In this document: piece by piece, positions 36,860 through 48,374 of the stretch
Layout of the letters: the number at the start of each line of letters is the position of its first letter
How positions within the stretch are numbered: position 1 is the stretch's first letter
Source: Poa pratensis
Taxonomy: Eukaryota; Streptophyta; Magnoliopsida; Poales; Poaceae
Assembly: GCA_947311845.1 (NCBI GenBank)
Contig: CAMZMU010000040.1
Location: 69,483,560 to 69,547,559, forward strand
DNA: 64,000 nt
Reading direction: 5' to 3'
Notes under the pieces: generated by a model
Database searches by the model: none
Seen by the model: only the letters and a program-made list of their open reading frames with translations
Told to the model about the DNA's origin: nothing
Made by a program: the position numbers and the translations under genes

Positions 36860-37863
36860 ACACATGCAAAATTTCTTTAGGCCAGCCACCATGGCCTAAA
36901 GAATTAATCATGTGAGAAAGGAGGGGAGGGAGGCTCACCGGGCTGAGCCAGCCAGGAGCAAATGCCCGAGCTGCCGGTCGTCGGCGTCCTGGGCGAGCTC
37001 CCGCCGAGCTTCTTGGCGTCGGCGACCTGGGCGAGCTGCTGGTCGCGGCGGGTGGGTCGATGTGTGCTGGTCACCGACGGGTGGGTGGGCGGGAGGCTGA
37101 GGTCAGGGAGGCCCTCACCCCCGTGCTTAGAACGCTGCAGCGCCGTGGATTTGGCCGAGGCGTGGTGACGCGAGCTCCGTGTGGATCTGGCTGAGGCTCA
37201 GCGACGGGGGCTGGGCCGGGGCTCGGGCTCGGCACTGGTAGGTTCAGCGGCGAGTAGCAAAGGCCGTGAAGGGAGTGAGAGCCCGCGAGGGATTGTGGCC
37301 AGCCGGGTCAAGGACATCTACGGCGGCTTCGATCAAGGCGGAGGCTAGGTTGGGGAGGAGGAAAAGAATGGTAAGCAGATTTTCACGTCGTGGTTTTTCT
37401 ACAGTATGCAATGTACCCCCAGCAACGATGCCACTGTCAAACGTTAAACGGGACAAAGACGTCAGTGATCACAGAGATAAAAATGGCGTAGCGGTAACTC
37501 GCTTCTATCTACCCGAATAGACGATCATAGACGCTCACTGCCAAGATCCTACGGCTGAAAAAGCGTGCGCGGAAGTGGCCTCAGCAGCCAGGGTCACCAA
37601 CAAGTTTACAGACGTAGTTAATTAATTATCGTTTTAAGGCGCCGTCATGGGCTTATGGCGAGCAAAAACAAAGGAATCAGTTTTTTCTCTTTTAGACAGT
37701 CACCAAGGTTATTTACTATTTGCAGCCTGCAAGTAGATTTTCTTATCTTGGTGCTGCCGAACACGGATCCCATATATCACATATCTGGCGCGCATTAGGA
37801 AAGAGATGTTCTATCAGGGTCTGATCGACAATGTTCAATCAACTAAGATGGATCCCTTAGGTA
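36860..37863. other. No gene recognised; GC-rich block 36900-37330
   Basis: Open frames here are short and have no recognised motif. 37240-37450 keeps an open frame (EGLWPAGSRTSTAASIK) but shows no splice partner. It may be a gene fragment or the debris of an unresolved transposon. Confidence 0.4.
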
Positions 37864-39189
37864 TCTCTACTATATAATATGGCCAAAGGTGGCGATGATG
37901 GTAGGTCATTTTGTTTTTCCGATTTTACCCCCACGTGTTAGAGAATATTACAGACTTGCCACCACCAAGTGAAACTTAGCAGGTTCGGTGCCTCCATGGG
38001 AAAGAAGAAAAAGAAAAGCCTAATCGTGCCCATCCCCGTGTCTCCATTGACGCGATCTGCCGGACGAACTCCTCGCGAGTATCGACCTCGCTGCTGTCCT
38101 CCTCAGTCCGAGCCACTGCTCCCGCCGACGATCGTGTCTAGCATGGCCTCAAACTCCATCCCAAGCTCCTCCACCAGCCGGAGCGACTCCTTGCCTGGAA
38201 GAGCTTCTCCTCCACGCCATTGGCCGCGCCGTCCCCATGCGTCCGCCCAACCTGCTCCGCCCCACATGTTCTTTGCCTCATCCCCGTCCCGTGCCCTGAA
38301 CTCGACGCAAAACCAGAGGAGGAATGGCGCCCTCGGCCTGAAGTGGGCTGCAAACTGGACGACGACATGTGAGAGGAGCAGCGCGATGCGGATCCACCAC
38401 AGCTTTACTCCCAACTCGACATTTGCATCCCCCATCGCCTCCCCCGACAGCCAATGGAGCCCATCCCAGATACGCCAGGATCGATGCCGGCAGTCAACGA
38501 GCCACGCCTAAGGGCCAGTGCCATCGGCTTGTTTGATTTGGATCAGTTCAGTGGCTGCGTTGAGTCGTTGTCTCTGTCCTTGCTTCTGTTATTTCTTCAG
38601 AGTATGCAGAGTCGTTCTCTATTTGATGGCCTCACACGACACAAACGAGCAAATTAGATTGCCTGGTCGCTATCGCTACACTTAACCACACTTGCAAAGA
38701 TCATGTTATCGTTCTTCTCAGGCAATGCTTCACCTGGAAAAGATTCAGACCACTGTAGCTGAGGAGTAAAATGCACCGATCCAGAATTCTACATATACAG
38801 AAGCAAGTTACCCTGCTACATGACTTCGTTGTGCTTTCGATAAAAGGTTGTTGATGTTTACCGTTGCGTGTGTAACTACCTACAATCTACGTGCATGTTT
38901 ATGGATGCTCATTTTCTAGAACCTGTGTGTAAGTTGAGGTACAATACTAGAGTTTTCCCAGCACACTCTAAAGTCTTCTTTCATTCTTACCGTCGTCAAC
39001 AACCAGACCTTGTCGGATATCAAAAAAGAAAAACCCCATTAGCGGCAGCATTTTCATGTGGATCTAAGGATTTTCAATATCGATCTTTCAACTAGCATCA
39101 ACACTTTTATTCAGGAAATAAAATAAACTTTAAGATTAATAACGATATATCTTTTGTTGACCCGTTGCAACGCACGGGTATTTAGCTAG
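37864..39189 (+). mobile_element. Non-autonomous Helitron, 1,326 bp
   Basis: The element starts TCTCTACTATATAATATGG after an A (37863) and ends CTAG (39186-39189) before a T. The 3' end has a hairpin ACCCGT...ACGGGT (about 39159-39178) 7-11 bp before CTAG. These are the diagnostic Helitron termini, with insertion between A and T. No Rep/helicase is present. The interior (38000-38500) is GC-rich with frames on both strands, suggesting a captured gene fragment. The minus-strand frame near 38103-38250 (EELGMEFEAMLDTIVGG) looks the most protein-like, but I do not recognise it. Confidence 0.8.
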
Positions 39190-39421
39190 TGGACATAAAA
39201 CTGGATCGAAACCTATCGTTGCTTTTCAGATTAGCCCCCAACCTTAGGTAGTAAGCTGACTACAACCTCGTTGTGTCGGTTGTTCATATGCATGGGTGCT
39301 GATCTAGTCATCGGGCTGCCGATTTGTACCCGGGACATACATGATTTTCGTGCTTGGGACTTTGAGAAACGGGAAATATTAGCTGTTTGCTCCGCCTATC
39401 ACATGCTAGTTGAAGCTAAGC

Positions 39422-39690
39422 CAAGGTTTTGATTACCGTTTAAAAAAAATCCGGAGGGGGCCGGTATTTCCGGTAACCGTGGTTACCGGAAAAAACCGGC
39501 CGGTTACCGGCCTAAATTTCTGGCAAGAATTCAGGATTCAAACATAAAACGTCGGAAAAATTTCAAATTTAAATTTTGGGAGAACGAATCGGTCCAAATT
39601 TTAATATTCCGGGATTGTTCTCCCGGTATACACAATTACCAGGGGTGGCCGGTAAATCCGGTTACCGCGGTATTTCGGTCCGTAACCCTG
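39422..39690. mobile_element. hAT-type MITE with 8-bp target duplication
   Basis: The 269-bp element is flanked by perfect AGCTAAGC (39414-39421 and 39691-39698). It starts CAAGGTTTTGATTACCG and ends CGGTCCGTAACCCTG, so the ends are inverted CA(A/G)GGTT. Subterminal repeats of CCGGTTACCGG type fill both arms. The 8-bp duplication and CA...TG ends fit hAT. Confidence 0.85.
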
Positions 39691-39939
39691 AGCTAAGCAG
39701 ATGCGAGATGGCTGGTTGGATGGTAGAGCGTCTAGCTCAGACAAATCGATGGGAAAGAAAAAATGATTATGTTCTTGAAAGTGAAGATGTCCTCGAAAAT
39801 TATAGTTTTTCCTAGGGAAATTTTACAGTACCTTTTAATGGGCACATGAGAGGACTAGTATGATTTGGTACGGACGGCTGAGATGAAGGGAAATAGATTA
39901 GGCCCAGCAGGCCCAGTAAGCTGGTATTATTATTTTTTT

Positions 39940-41390
39940 AAGTATTAAAGCGGTAAAAAAAAATAGATGCAGTAGAAAGCAAATCGAGCGAACGCCCCGA
40001 TCGAGCCGCCGCCACACCTGACGCTCGATCTCGCCGCCGGCCAACCAGACGCCCCGAGCTCGCCGCCGCCACACCTCACCGCCGATCTCGACGCTGCTCC
40101 ACCTCACGCCCGTTCTCGCTGCCGCCTCCTCCTCGCAGCCTCCTGCGACATCACCCACGGTCACCTCCTCCTCGCAGTCGCTTCCAGACGACGCCGCTGC
40201 GTCCACCTGACCCGCGGGCGCCTCCAATTCTCCCTCGACCGAGGACGACGCAGACACCTCCACGCCGCTGCCGTCTCGGCCTCCAGCTCGCTCACGCACG
40301 AACACGTCGTCGCCGCCGACATCTCGGACGAGGAGACCGCGTCGTTCCTCTGCCTTGATCTTCTTCCAGACCGGAAAGCCATCACGTTCGTGACCCAATC
40401 TCGCCTGAGGCAGTAGGTACGAGTTCCCATCCATCCCCTGAACTGAAGAATTGGGTGCAAATTGACCCAACATTCAGTTATCTTCTGTATGCAAATTGAC
40501 ACTTCAGCAGCAATTGATCTCCCTATCTTCTGCTCCTAATCTTTATAAATGATTTACTTCAGTGAGCACCGTCATTGGAGTCATGAAACATTAGGGATGC
40601 ATCGCCTTCTTGAAGATTTGTCAGCATCTTGTATGTGTAAATTAAGCATGCTGAATGTGTTTAGTGCCACGAATGGAATCCCTGTACTTTCATGTGTTAT
40701 TGCATAGTCATAACTTCAGAGAATCTGCATCAGTACAGATAGTATCTCACTCAGCTTACCTATGGTTTCTCTTGTATGCTATGTTTATGCCCTCTGACCC
40801 TTGTCCATGTAGGGTACATATACTTGAGTGTAATTTAACTGTACAATGCTTAATTGTATATTTTAACATCGTGTGTTTAGAATTTTAAGCTGGGTGTTTA
40901 TTTTATGTCACTATAGGTTCCGTGTTACCCATTCCAATAAAATGAGTAGGACTCACTGAATTATAATACGTAGTTCATTTCTTTTCCTTCAAGCTTTGAT
41001 AATTTTATTTTGGGCACTGCAGATGTCTGATCTCTCAGAGCCCTCAAAAGAAGACTCTTCAGCTGATGGTTCAAGCACTCTCCAGAAAGCTGGAGCCTGG
41101 AATAGCATATTGAGCACTCTTCTCCAGCAAGTGTGCTACTAGCTTGGTGCGACCCAAGCAAACAGCTTCCAGAGTGCTGATGCCGTTTCTGGGTGATAGA
41201 AGTTCTAGGTAGAAAACAATGTGATTTCTTTTGTATCTGGTATAAGTTCACAGAAAAACTAACTGTACTTTGAAGTGTAGAACTTGGTTTGTAGACTTGA
41301 TTTGCTTTGTAAAGCTTGTAGCCTGGGGAGACTTTAGATAATTTTTGCTGGCATTTTTGGTTGTTGGAAGTTTGATTCGCAAGTCAGTTG
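39940..41390 (+). other. Possible unrecognised transcribed unit or gene fragment
   Basis: 40000-40470 is GC-rich and open on both strands, like a grass first exon. A candidate acceptor (GCAG at 41019-41022) is followed by a 39-codon frame at 41023-41142 (MSDLSEPSKEDSSADG..., ending QVCY). A TGTAAAG-rich 3' UTR-like tract follows to about 41340. No conserved family was recognised and the splice structure is a guess. Confidence 0.25.
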
Positions 41391-41393
41391 CGC

Positions 41394-42060
41394 CTAGTCT
41401 ATTTCCTCTTTTCTTTGGTATGTGCAAGTCGTGTCATGCGTACTGAAACTTTTCAGTACAATGATTAAGTTGCTGCCGTGTGGCTGCGTGATCTCAGCAA
41501 TGAATAAGTGAAAATTGATATGAATATTACAATACAGCATGTCTATACTGTTGGCATTATTATTCGAGCTATGTACATATTTGGAGTTCTCTTCTGCAAT
41601 GACTTCTACAACAGACAGTTCCGTACATATAGAGCGAAGTTTATTTTCTAATTGTAAAATTTGTTCTTCCTTCTCATTCACAGGGTAGAACGATGAAGCC
41701 AATGCATCTTGTAGACTACTGTTTGAAGCAGCGGTGCAGTAGTCGACTGTATCTTCAGCATACTTGTTGAGAAGGTCCTCCCGGATTGACAATTACAACC
41801 CTGTACAAAAGAAAAAGTTTCAGTTATTCAATTGAAGGAAAAACGTGTTTAAAATATTGCACAATATTGTATATGAATACAATATAAATATCACCTCAGG
41901 CACGTTGCACTTTAGAAAGCACAGCCGTTCATAATTTTCCGTGTGATAAAGACGCAAGCACATTGGAGCTCCGACAGTTCACAATACTATAAGTCAGGTC
42001 ATCCATGACCACTGAAACGCGATATTGATCCTCTCGTTGTCATACATGAGAAAAATCTTT
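41394..42060 (-). pseudogene. Fragment of an unidentified coiled-coil-like gene
   Basis: On the minus strand, 41792-41520 reads SIREDLLNKYAEDTVDYC, then NEKEEQILQLENKLRSI and VVEVIAEENSKYV, a heptad-rich, protein-like composition. Upstream on the same strand, 41985-41895 reads CLRLYHTENYERLCFLK, and 42060-41990 reads NERINIAFQWSWM before a stop. The pieces are in different frames and interrupted by stops. This suggests a decayed or transposon-captured gene. I do not recognise the parent. Confidence 0.4.
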
Positions 42061-42163
42061 GAACCTACAAAGAACCATGTAGACATCAATTACAAATAAT
42101 TTAAAGATCTAAAGACAGAAAACTAATAGAAGTACAGAAATTCAAAGATCCATCAGCACTGAC

Positions 42164-43258
42164 TAAGCCTGTGCATACGCGGTTTACCTGGTTTAGCACG
42201 GTTTCTCGGAACCAGCATTAAATCAACGGTTTCGGACGGTGTGGTTTCCACGGTGTTATACGGTCTGACGGTTTAACACCGCAAGCAGATACACGACCGC
42301 GAGCATGCCGGAAGGAGAAGTAGTGGTCCACAGCAGCAACGGATAAGAAGGCTACACGACCGCGAGGAGCTTCCGGTGAAGCTCGTCAGGCTGCTGCTCC
42401 TCTTCGCGGCTCTCGCCACGACGTTCTTCCGCTTCCTCGGCGGCGGCCGCGAGGTCGCCTCCAGCAACCCGAGTCTCGCCGTCCCCGGCGCCCTACTCGC
42501 GGCCACCACCCAGGAGCGCGTGCACAACATAAGCGACAAGGAGCTGCTCTGGTCCACGTCCTTCGAGCCCCGCTGGGCCGCGCCGCGGTGTCGGCCATCG
42601 ACTTGCGCCACACCGCCGGCGACCCGTCTCGACGCGTCATGTAGCGCCAAGGTGACGCCAGCGATGGCAGGGAGGCGTTGTGGTCGCCGCTGACAACCAC
42701 CAGCTCCTCACGCTCGGCTCCTCCGTACTCGCCGTACACGCATGGTAAATCCATGTCCACCGGCCGGGTTCCGCGCCGCGGCCAAGTGGTGGCGCTGGAT
42801 GCGGGGATGGATGCGGAGGAGGATGCGGCCCCGGCGGCGGAGATGGGGGCCAGCAACAAGACCACGGGACGGAAGACCGCGGCGAGAAGGCATGCGCGGA
42901 CGCGGCGTCGGGGTCTTTCACGTGGACCACCATGGCGTCCGTGAGGCAGTTCTTGCACTGGAGTAGCCATGAGCCCGTGGTGACCATGGCCGCGAACTGC
43001 GTCTCGCAGGGTGGGCACCGGCCGGGGCACCAGGACGTCGGCGGCTTCTTCTTCTGTGGCGGGTACGGCGGCGCCCGACTCCGCGCTGCTGCGGCGTCTG
43101 TGGCGTAGGGGCCGGAGGAGAGGGCGTCGCAGGTTGGAAGACGGTGTCACGGTTTCAAAACCGGACTCAACCCGTGACCAGCCAAAACCGGCCCACGGTT
43201 TCGCTCGGTTTGGTTCCACGGTTTTGACCGGTTTCACACCAAACCATGAACAGGCTTG
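42164..43258. mobile_element. Non-autonomous hAT-like element carrying a GC-rich captured segment
   Basis: Perfect 8-bp duplications GCACTGAC flank the element (42156-42163 and 43259-43266). The left end reads TAAGCCTGTGCATACG. The right end in reverse complement reads CAAGCCTGTTCATGG. The arms (42170-42280 and 43140-43258) are full of ACGGTTT/AAACCG subterminal repeats, as hAT elements often are. The 850-bp core is GC-rich, with long frames on both strands and no transposase. A plus-strand piece (KLVRLLLLFAALATTFFRF, from about 42376) looks like a membrane anchor followed by a stem, and could be a captured exon of an unknown gene. Confidence 0.75.
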
Positions 43259-44575
43259 GCACTGACTCGGAATTATAGGCGAGATGGATCGTCTGTTTGA
43301 CAAATTGAATTGATATGGCGGTCAATGCATAATTTATTGGCTCCTGGGAAGCTCCAGTTTGAAAAATTAGACCATCAGGTTTGATTTAACTATACTAAGG
43401 TGCCAGTAAGCAGAGGTAGAAAGTATTTTGTACAGTGTCAGTTATCTGCTAATGAAGATTACATACATGCATCTACAAATTAAAGGAACATTTGATGCAA
43501 GCAAGTATGCTGACATCAAATGCAGAAGGAGTCATAGGAGAGGAGTGGACAGGGGACCAGTGTGCTGCGGGTGGCGAACTACCTGGAGTCCATGGAGAAG
43601 GTGTTCTTGCTGAAGCGGGAGAGGAGTTTGGACTTAGGTCCCGACCGACGAGTTGGAGGATGGATGGGGTGCAGATCCTCGCCGGCCTACTCCGGTACTC
43701 CCCATCCACGGCAGCTCCATCACACAGTCGCCGGCACGGGCGAGGCACCGCAATGAGCGCCTGCCCTGCTCCGAAACCGCGTGACGCGCTCGGCCACCTT
43801 GGCGAGCCAGGACGACGGCGCCGTCCAATCTTGGATAGAAGGCGAGGCCAAGGTCGCCGCGGCCCGGAAGGAGGGGCGGTCGATCTCGCCGGGGGGCGCT
43901 CGACCTCGCCGGTGTGGGGAGCAGTCCTGGCGGCGCCTGGAGGTGGAGGGAGGAGCGGCGCCGGTGCCTCTCGCCCGCGGCTCGACCGGCCATCGGCGGC
44001 GCGACGCTGGAGCTGGGCGGTCGCGCGCTCTCGCCGGCGTCGCCTGCTTCAAGTTCGAGGTGAACGCGGGGAAGTAGCTGGCGACGGAGGGCGTGTTCGC
44101 GCGCCGGAGCAAGGGTGGAGGAGGGTGGCGTGTGGAGTGCCGCCGGCCGGTCGGGTCGGCGGGCTCGGCGCCGGTGCCTCTCGCTAGGTTAGCATTTCGT
44201 GAATTTTTTGTAAGGCCGGCACCCATCTATCTTATTGGGCCGCGGCCCATCTGTGTGGGGTCGCGAATTAGACACTAGTATGATTTCAATTAAGTTTTTA
44301 TTACTAGTATGATTTCGTTTGAGCCATTGGATGGAAGAAAATGGACGGCTCTTATTCATCTGGGGGTACCACAAAACATCTCTTTTCCTATGGCGCTTAC
44401 GAAGCAATCTCTCCCTATAGCTGACCTGTGTGTGGAACGGTGGATTCATGGTGGCGTCACTCCTTGATAGAGTGTAGAATGGCGAGGTGTGTGTGTGTGG
44501 GCACTATCAGATAAGGACTAAGGAGACTATTGAGCATATGTGTGAAACAACCGAACCGAGTGCCAAACGATAGAT
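43259..44575. other. No gene recognised; GC-rich 43490-44180
   Basis: Long frames on both strands here come with high GC. One stretch (VANYLESMEKVFLLKRERSLDL, from about 43568) looks protein-like for about 25 residues before losing sense. ACTAGTATGATTTC is repeated at about 44275 and 44303. The block may be a captured fragment in an unresolved transposon. Confidence 0.35.
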
Positions 44576-44593
44576 TTTTAGTACTGTATGATT

Positions 44594-45482
44594 TTTTTTT
44601 TTGAAATACAAACCTGCGTACAATCAAAGGATACAAACAGAAGTACATACGCACGCTTGTATAAGACGTACACAACCCAGAGCACTACAGCGGCTAGCCG
44701 CTGAACCACCGGAGCTCCTCGTCACCGACGACCGCCGGAGAAGAAGAACCAAACCACCACCCAGCTGGAAGAAGGAGGACCTCCAACATAGCAGAAGACC
44801 GCATAAACCATGCAACGAGATCTCGCCGATGAACGGGCACGGCCGAGCCACCCCGACGACCAGCTCCAGCACCTCCTGCCGCCAGGGCGATCGGGCCATG
44901 CCAGAACCACCACCTCCGCTCCACCATCCCAGTGCCAGAGTTGAGTACAGCACCCCGCAGATCAGACCCCGCCTCTGCACCAACGCCGGGGCCAACGCCA
45001 GCGCAACGACGAAAAGGAGGGGGAGGAGAATACTCACAGACCGGAGCGCCGCCGTCGTCGCGTCGCCCAGCCAGAGGAACAAACTTGCCAGATCCGTGGA
45101 TCTGGAAGGACCAAAAACTCCACCACCGCCACCGCTGCCACCGGCGTCGAGGGGAGGCGAGCACCCGCTGGATCCATAGATCAGCGGAAAGGAAACGCCG
45201 TCCGCAAGCCGGCGCCGCCAGCACCGACCAGGGAGAGAGAGGACGGCAGCCTTATTTATCCAAAACGGACGCCGGGAGCTCTCCAATCCGACGCCGCGAG
45301 GAGCTAGACCTACCCTATCTACACACCGGAGGCAGAGGAACGGGTTCCCGACCACCAGCCGCCGCCGAGGCGAGCGGAGGAGGCCGGGCACCGTGCCCTC
45401 GCCGCCGGAGAAGAGGGGACGGGGACGGCTCGCCCTTTTTTCGCCTCTCTCAACTGTAGAGGAAAGGGGAGACGGACACGGC
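44594..45482 (-). mobile_element. Poly-A retroposon inserted on the minus strand
   Basis: The plus strand starts with a run of T (about 44592-44602), i.e. a poly-A tail on the minus strand. It is flanked by an 18-bp target duplication TTTTAGTACTGTATGATT (about 44576-44593 and 45483-45500). The body is GC-rich with open frames on both strands and no reverse transcriptase. It is best read as a non-autonomous or 5'-truncated LINE-mobilised sequence. Confidence 0.75.
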
Positions 45483-45500
45483 TTTTAGTACTGTATGATT

Positions 45501-46055
45501 TATTCCATGCATGCGACATGATGAGTAACCATGTGGGCGATATGGACCAGTATAAGAAAAACTAAACATGAAGGAGAGTTTCATAATCCACTGTCTACCC
45601 ATGCGTTAATTTGTGCAACAATGTATGGCCGAGCTGATGTTGTCTAAACCGCCTCCCTCAAATGTGGTCTTACCTCAGTGAAGTTCTGCTCCTATCCTGA
45701 TGATCATATGAAGGGTAACATAGATGGTGCGTTTTCCATGAACAATGCTCCTGTCGCGGCCATCTACAAAACAACGATTCATCGGCGGTGATGTTCCCAA
45801 AATCGCAGGAGTGACCTATCCATCAACTCTTTGAAGTTTTGGCTTGCTGGGAATCACTTGCTTTGGCGGAGGACCTGCTCTTGGGTGCCTTGTGGTTGCT
45901 AGGCTAGGTCCTCGTACTTAAGGAGATGATGTGCTATCGCTCCGAGTTTGAGAGTGTTTCTTTCATTCATGAAGAGAAGCTCAAATACATAACCAAATAA
46001 CTTAATGCCATTTGCTCATTCGTTAGGGACATGCGCCATATATGTGGCTTCTAGA
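45501..46055. other. No gene recognised
   Basis: AT/GC-neutral sequence with no long frame, repeat or terminus that I could support. Confidence 0.4.
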
Positions 46056-46067
46056 CCCCATGACACT

Positions 46068-46739
46068 ATTTTTTTATAATTTGTGAAAAGCCCAACCAAT
46101 TTATTGATCATCAACAACGCTACAAAAACATTCAAAAGTAATAAAAATTACAAATAGATCTCCGGACCACATCGCGACTACTACAAATACTGAAGCGAGC
46201 CGAACGCGCGCCGCTGTGCTCACCCCTCCCTCATCGGAGTCGGGTAAAGCTTGTCGTAGTAGAGCTTATTGTAGTAGACAGACGGGAATTCATCGTGCTA
46301 AAACCCAGAGGGATCAGCACATCAGAGCAGTAACCATCGCCAACGATGAGAACCGTAAATCGGAAGAGCCAGACCTGCAACCACACGGACGAACACGAAA
46401 AGGACTGGATCCGCCGGACACAAGCATCCACGCGCCCTCCGTTGGCGCTCGACGCACCACCGGAGCAACCGAGCAAGGATAGGACGGGAGGACCTTATTC
46501 TGACTTCAAAAAGTAGTCGCCGCCTCATCATTTTGAAGAAGACACTGAAAAGATCTAAATGAAAGACAGGAACCCTCCCGCCAGCGAGATGCCGTGATCC
46601 GCCACGCCTCCAAGGCCCTAAAGCCACCAGAGATGGAGCGGACCAGCGGCGTCGCCGGTGAGAGAGACGGAACCCTAGATGGGTTTTAACGATCGCTGAA
46701 GGATCGCCTCTCTCTCCAGACACTCACGTACCGTTTCAC
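46068..46739 (-). mobile_element. Second minus-strand retroposon with 12-bp target duplication
   Basis: CCCCATGACACT occurs at 46056-46067 and 46740-46751. The left edge on the plus strand is T-rich (ATTTTTTTATAAT), the tail of a minus-strand retroposon whose 3' part reads GATCAATAAATTGGTTGGGC. The minus strand opens with a GC-rich region that has frames but no recognised domain. It is probably a truncated LINE or a non-autonomous relative. Confidence 0.7.
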
Positions 46740-46751
46740 CCCCATGACACT

Positions 46752-47092
46752 GCATTAATTGCTATAATTTTTCGCTTCGATCAATAAAGCGAGCAAGTTA
46801 CCCTAAAAAAAGAGAAGTGGCCATGGGTTACGACGGGATATAAATATTTAAGAGATTGCGACAGTCATTATCAAGCATTCAACAATAGTAATCGAGGCAG
46901 ATTTTCCACTCTCGGCTCAAATTGTGAAATTTCTAGCCATTTTTCTCAAAATAGATGTACGTGTGTTGCCTTGCCACGGAATAGCAACAATTATGATTTT
47001 ATCCATCAAATCATGGTACTAAATGATTTTTTGTATCGAGTGTAAAGCTCTTGATCAAACAAGCTACTAACCTGGACAGTACATGAGCGCAT
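46752..47092 (+). other. Possible truncated retroposon tail, otherwise empty
   Basis: TTCGATCAATAAAGCGAGCA and a short A7 run (about 46804-46810) look like the 3' end of a plus-strand LINE-type insertion into which the 46068-46739 retroposon later landed. Nothing coding was seen. Confidence 0.35.
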
Positions 47093-47101
47093 AAAAGGAA
47101 A

Positions 47102-48262
47102 GGAAAAAGTCCAAAATAAACCCTGAACTTATAGACCAAAGCTAAATCGAACCCTGAACTTTGAATCCCGGAAATTGACACTCTGAACTATTAAATCCCG
47201 GTCTATTTTCAACCCTGTACCTGTTTGGCACACCGGGAAAAAAAGAATCCGGACCGGGAAAACGCATTGTCTTACTGACTAAACAGGCCCACTGTCATAT
47301 CCATCCTCTTCCTACATCTCTCTGCATTGACCACAACAGGGTGTACGAGCGTGGGCGTGGGGAAGGGGGACGGCCGGACGGGGCAGGGTGGGCTGCCGTG
47401 AGGCGCGCTCGCCGCCGCCTTCGCGTGCCGCTATGGCGTTGCCCCCTTCAGTTCTTCCCCTTCGCAGGTTACCTCAGCCTCTACCTCGCTGGCCGCCAAT
47501 CTTGACCGTGTCGCCGCCGACTTCCCAAGAATGCGCCGTATTGCGCTCCTGCAAATCCTCTCCTACACCAAATAGGTACGCCTGTCAGTGCTCATCCCGC
47601 GGCGGCGTCTTCCCCAACACCTCGAGCTCGAATCCAAGCCCGTCCGTCTTTCCCCCGCCATGGCGCGACCAGGTCGCCCTACACTACCCCGAGTTCTTTA
47701 GTGAAACCAGAGGTGCGGAACATGGCGACCTCGCTGCCAACAGTTCGTGGAATTGGTTTGGTTTGAGCAATTGAGCTGTTGTGCCCTGCTTCAGATTCGA
47801 GCTCGTGGAATTCAGTTAAATTCTACTAGCTCGATGCAAGCAGCTCGTGGAATTCAGTTAAATTAATTGACCTGTTGTGCGTCCTCGCTGCTGCCTTGCT
47901 GTAGTGCCGCGATGTGCAGTGTGCTACCGGTTGCTGTGTGTGCAAGTTGTTTCTGTGAGCTGCTTGCTTCTTCTTTTTCCCTTTTAAGATTTGAGCTATT
48001 GCTGATATGTGCGTGCTCCGGCGATGCGGACAGCCAATTCGCGCAAGCACTGTTGCCATAGGACTGTGAAGAATGGATAGGACGTGGCCAAATCGCCGGA
48101 GTTGAACGATGGAGAAAGAAATTACCGGGAGAGAAAAATAGGTTCAGGGTTGAAAATATAGACCGAGATTTAATAGCTCAGAGTACCGATTTCCAGAATT
48201 CAAACTTCAGGGTTTGATTTAGCTTTGATTTATAAGTTCAGGGTTTGTTTTGGACTTTTTCC
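47102..48262. mobile_element. Non-autonomous Mutator-like element (Pack-MULE type)
   Basis: Long inverted repeats run for more than 100 bp. The left starts GGAAAAAGTCCAAAATAAAC. The right in reverse complement starts GGAAAAAGTCCAAAACAAAC. The flanking 9-mers AAAAGGAAA (47093-47101) and AAAAAGAAA (48263-48271) match at 8 of 9, as expected for a MULE target duplication. The interior has a GC-rich plus-strand frame (47388-47774, 128 codons, Pro/Ser-rich) with no transposase, consistent with a captured gene fragment. The right end is 112 bp upstream of the YrdC gene start codon. Confidence 0.85.
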
Positions 48263-48374
48263 AAAAAGAAAACAAAAGAATTCGGGATAATGCGGAAAAC
48301 AAACAGCCGGCTGCTACCAAAGGGGATAATAGAGGGACCCGATCCCGGCACCAAGAGCTCAGGCCGACCCTGCA

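Noticed and set aside
38103..38435. Minus-strand gene at 38.1-38.4 kb
   Set aside because: It sits wholly inside a Helitron and is overlapped by an equally long plus-strand frame. It was kept only as a possible captured fragment.
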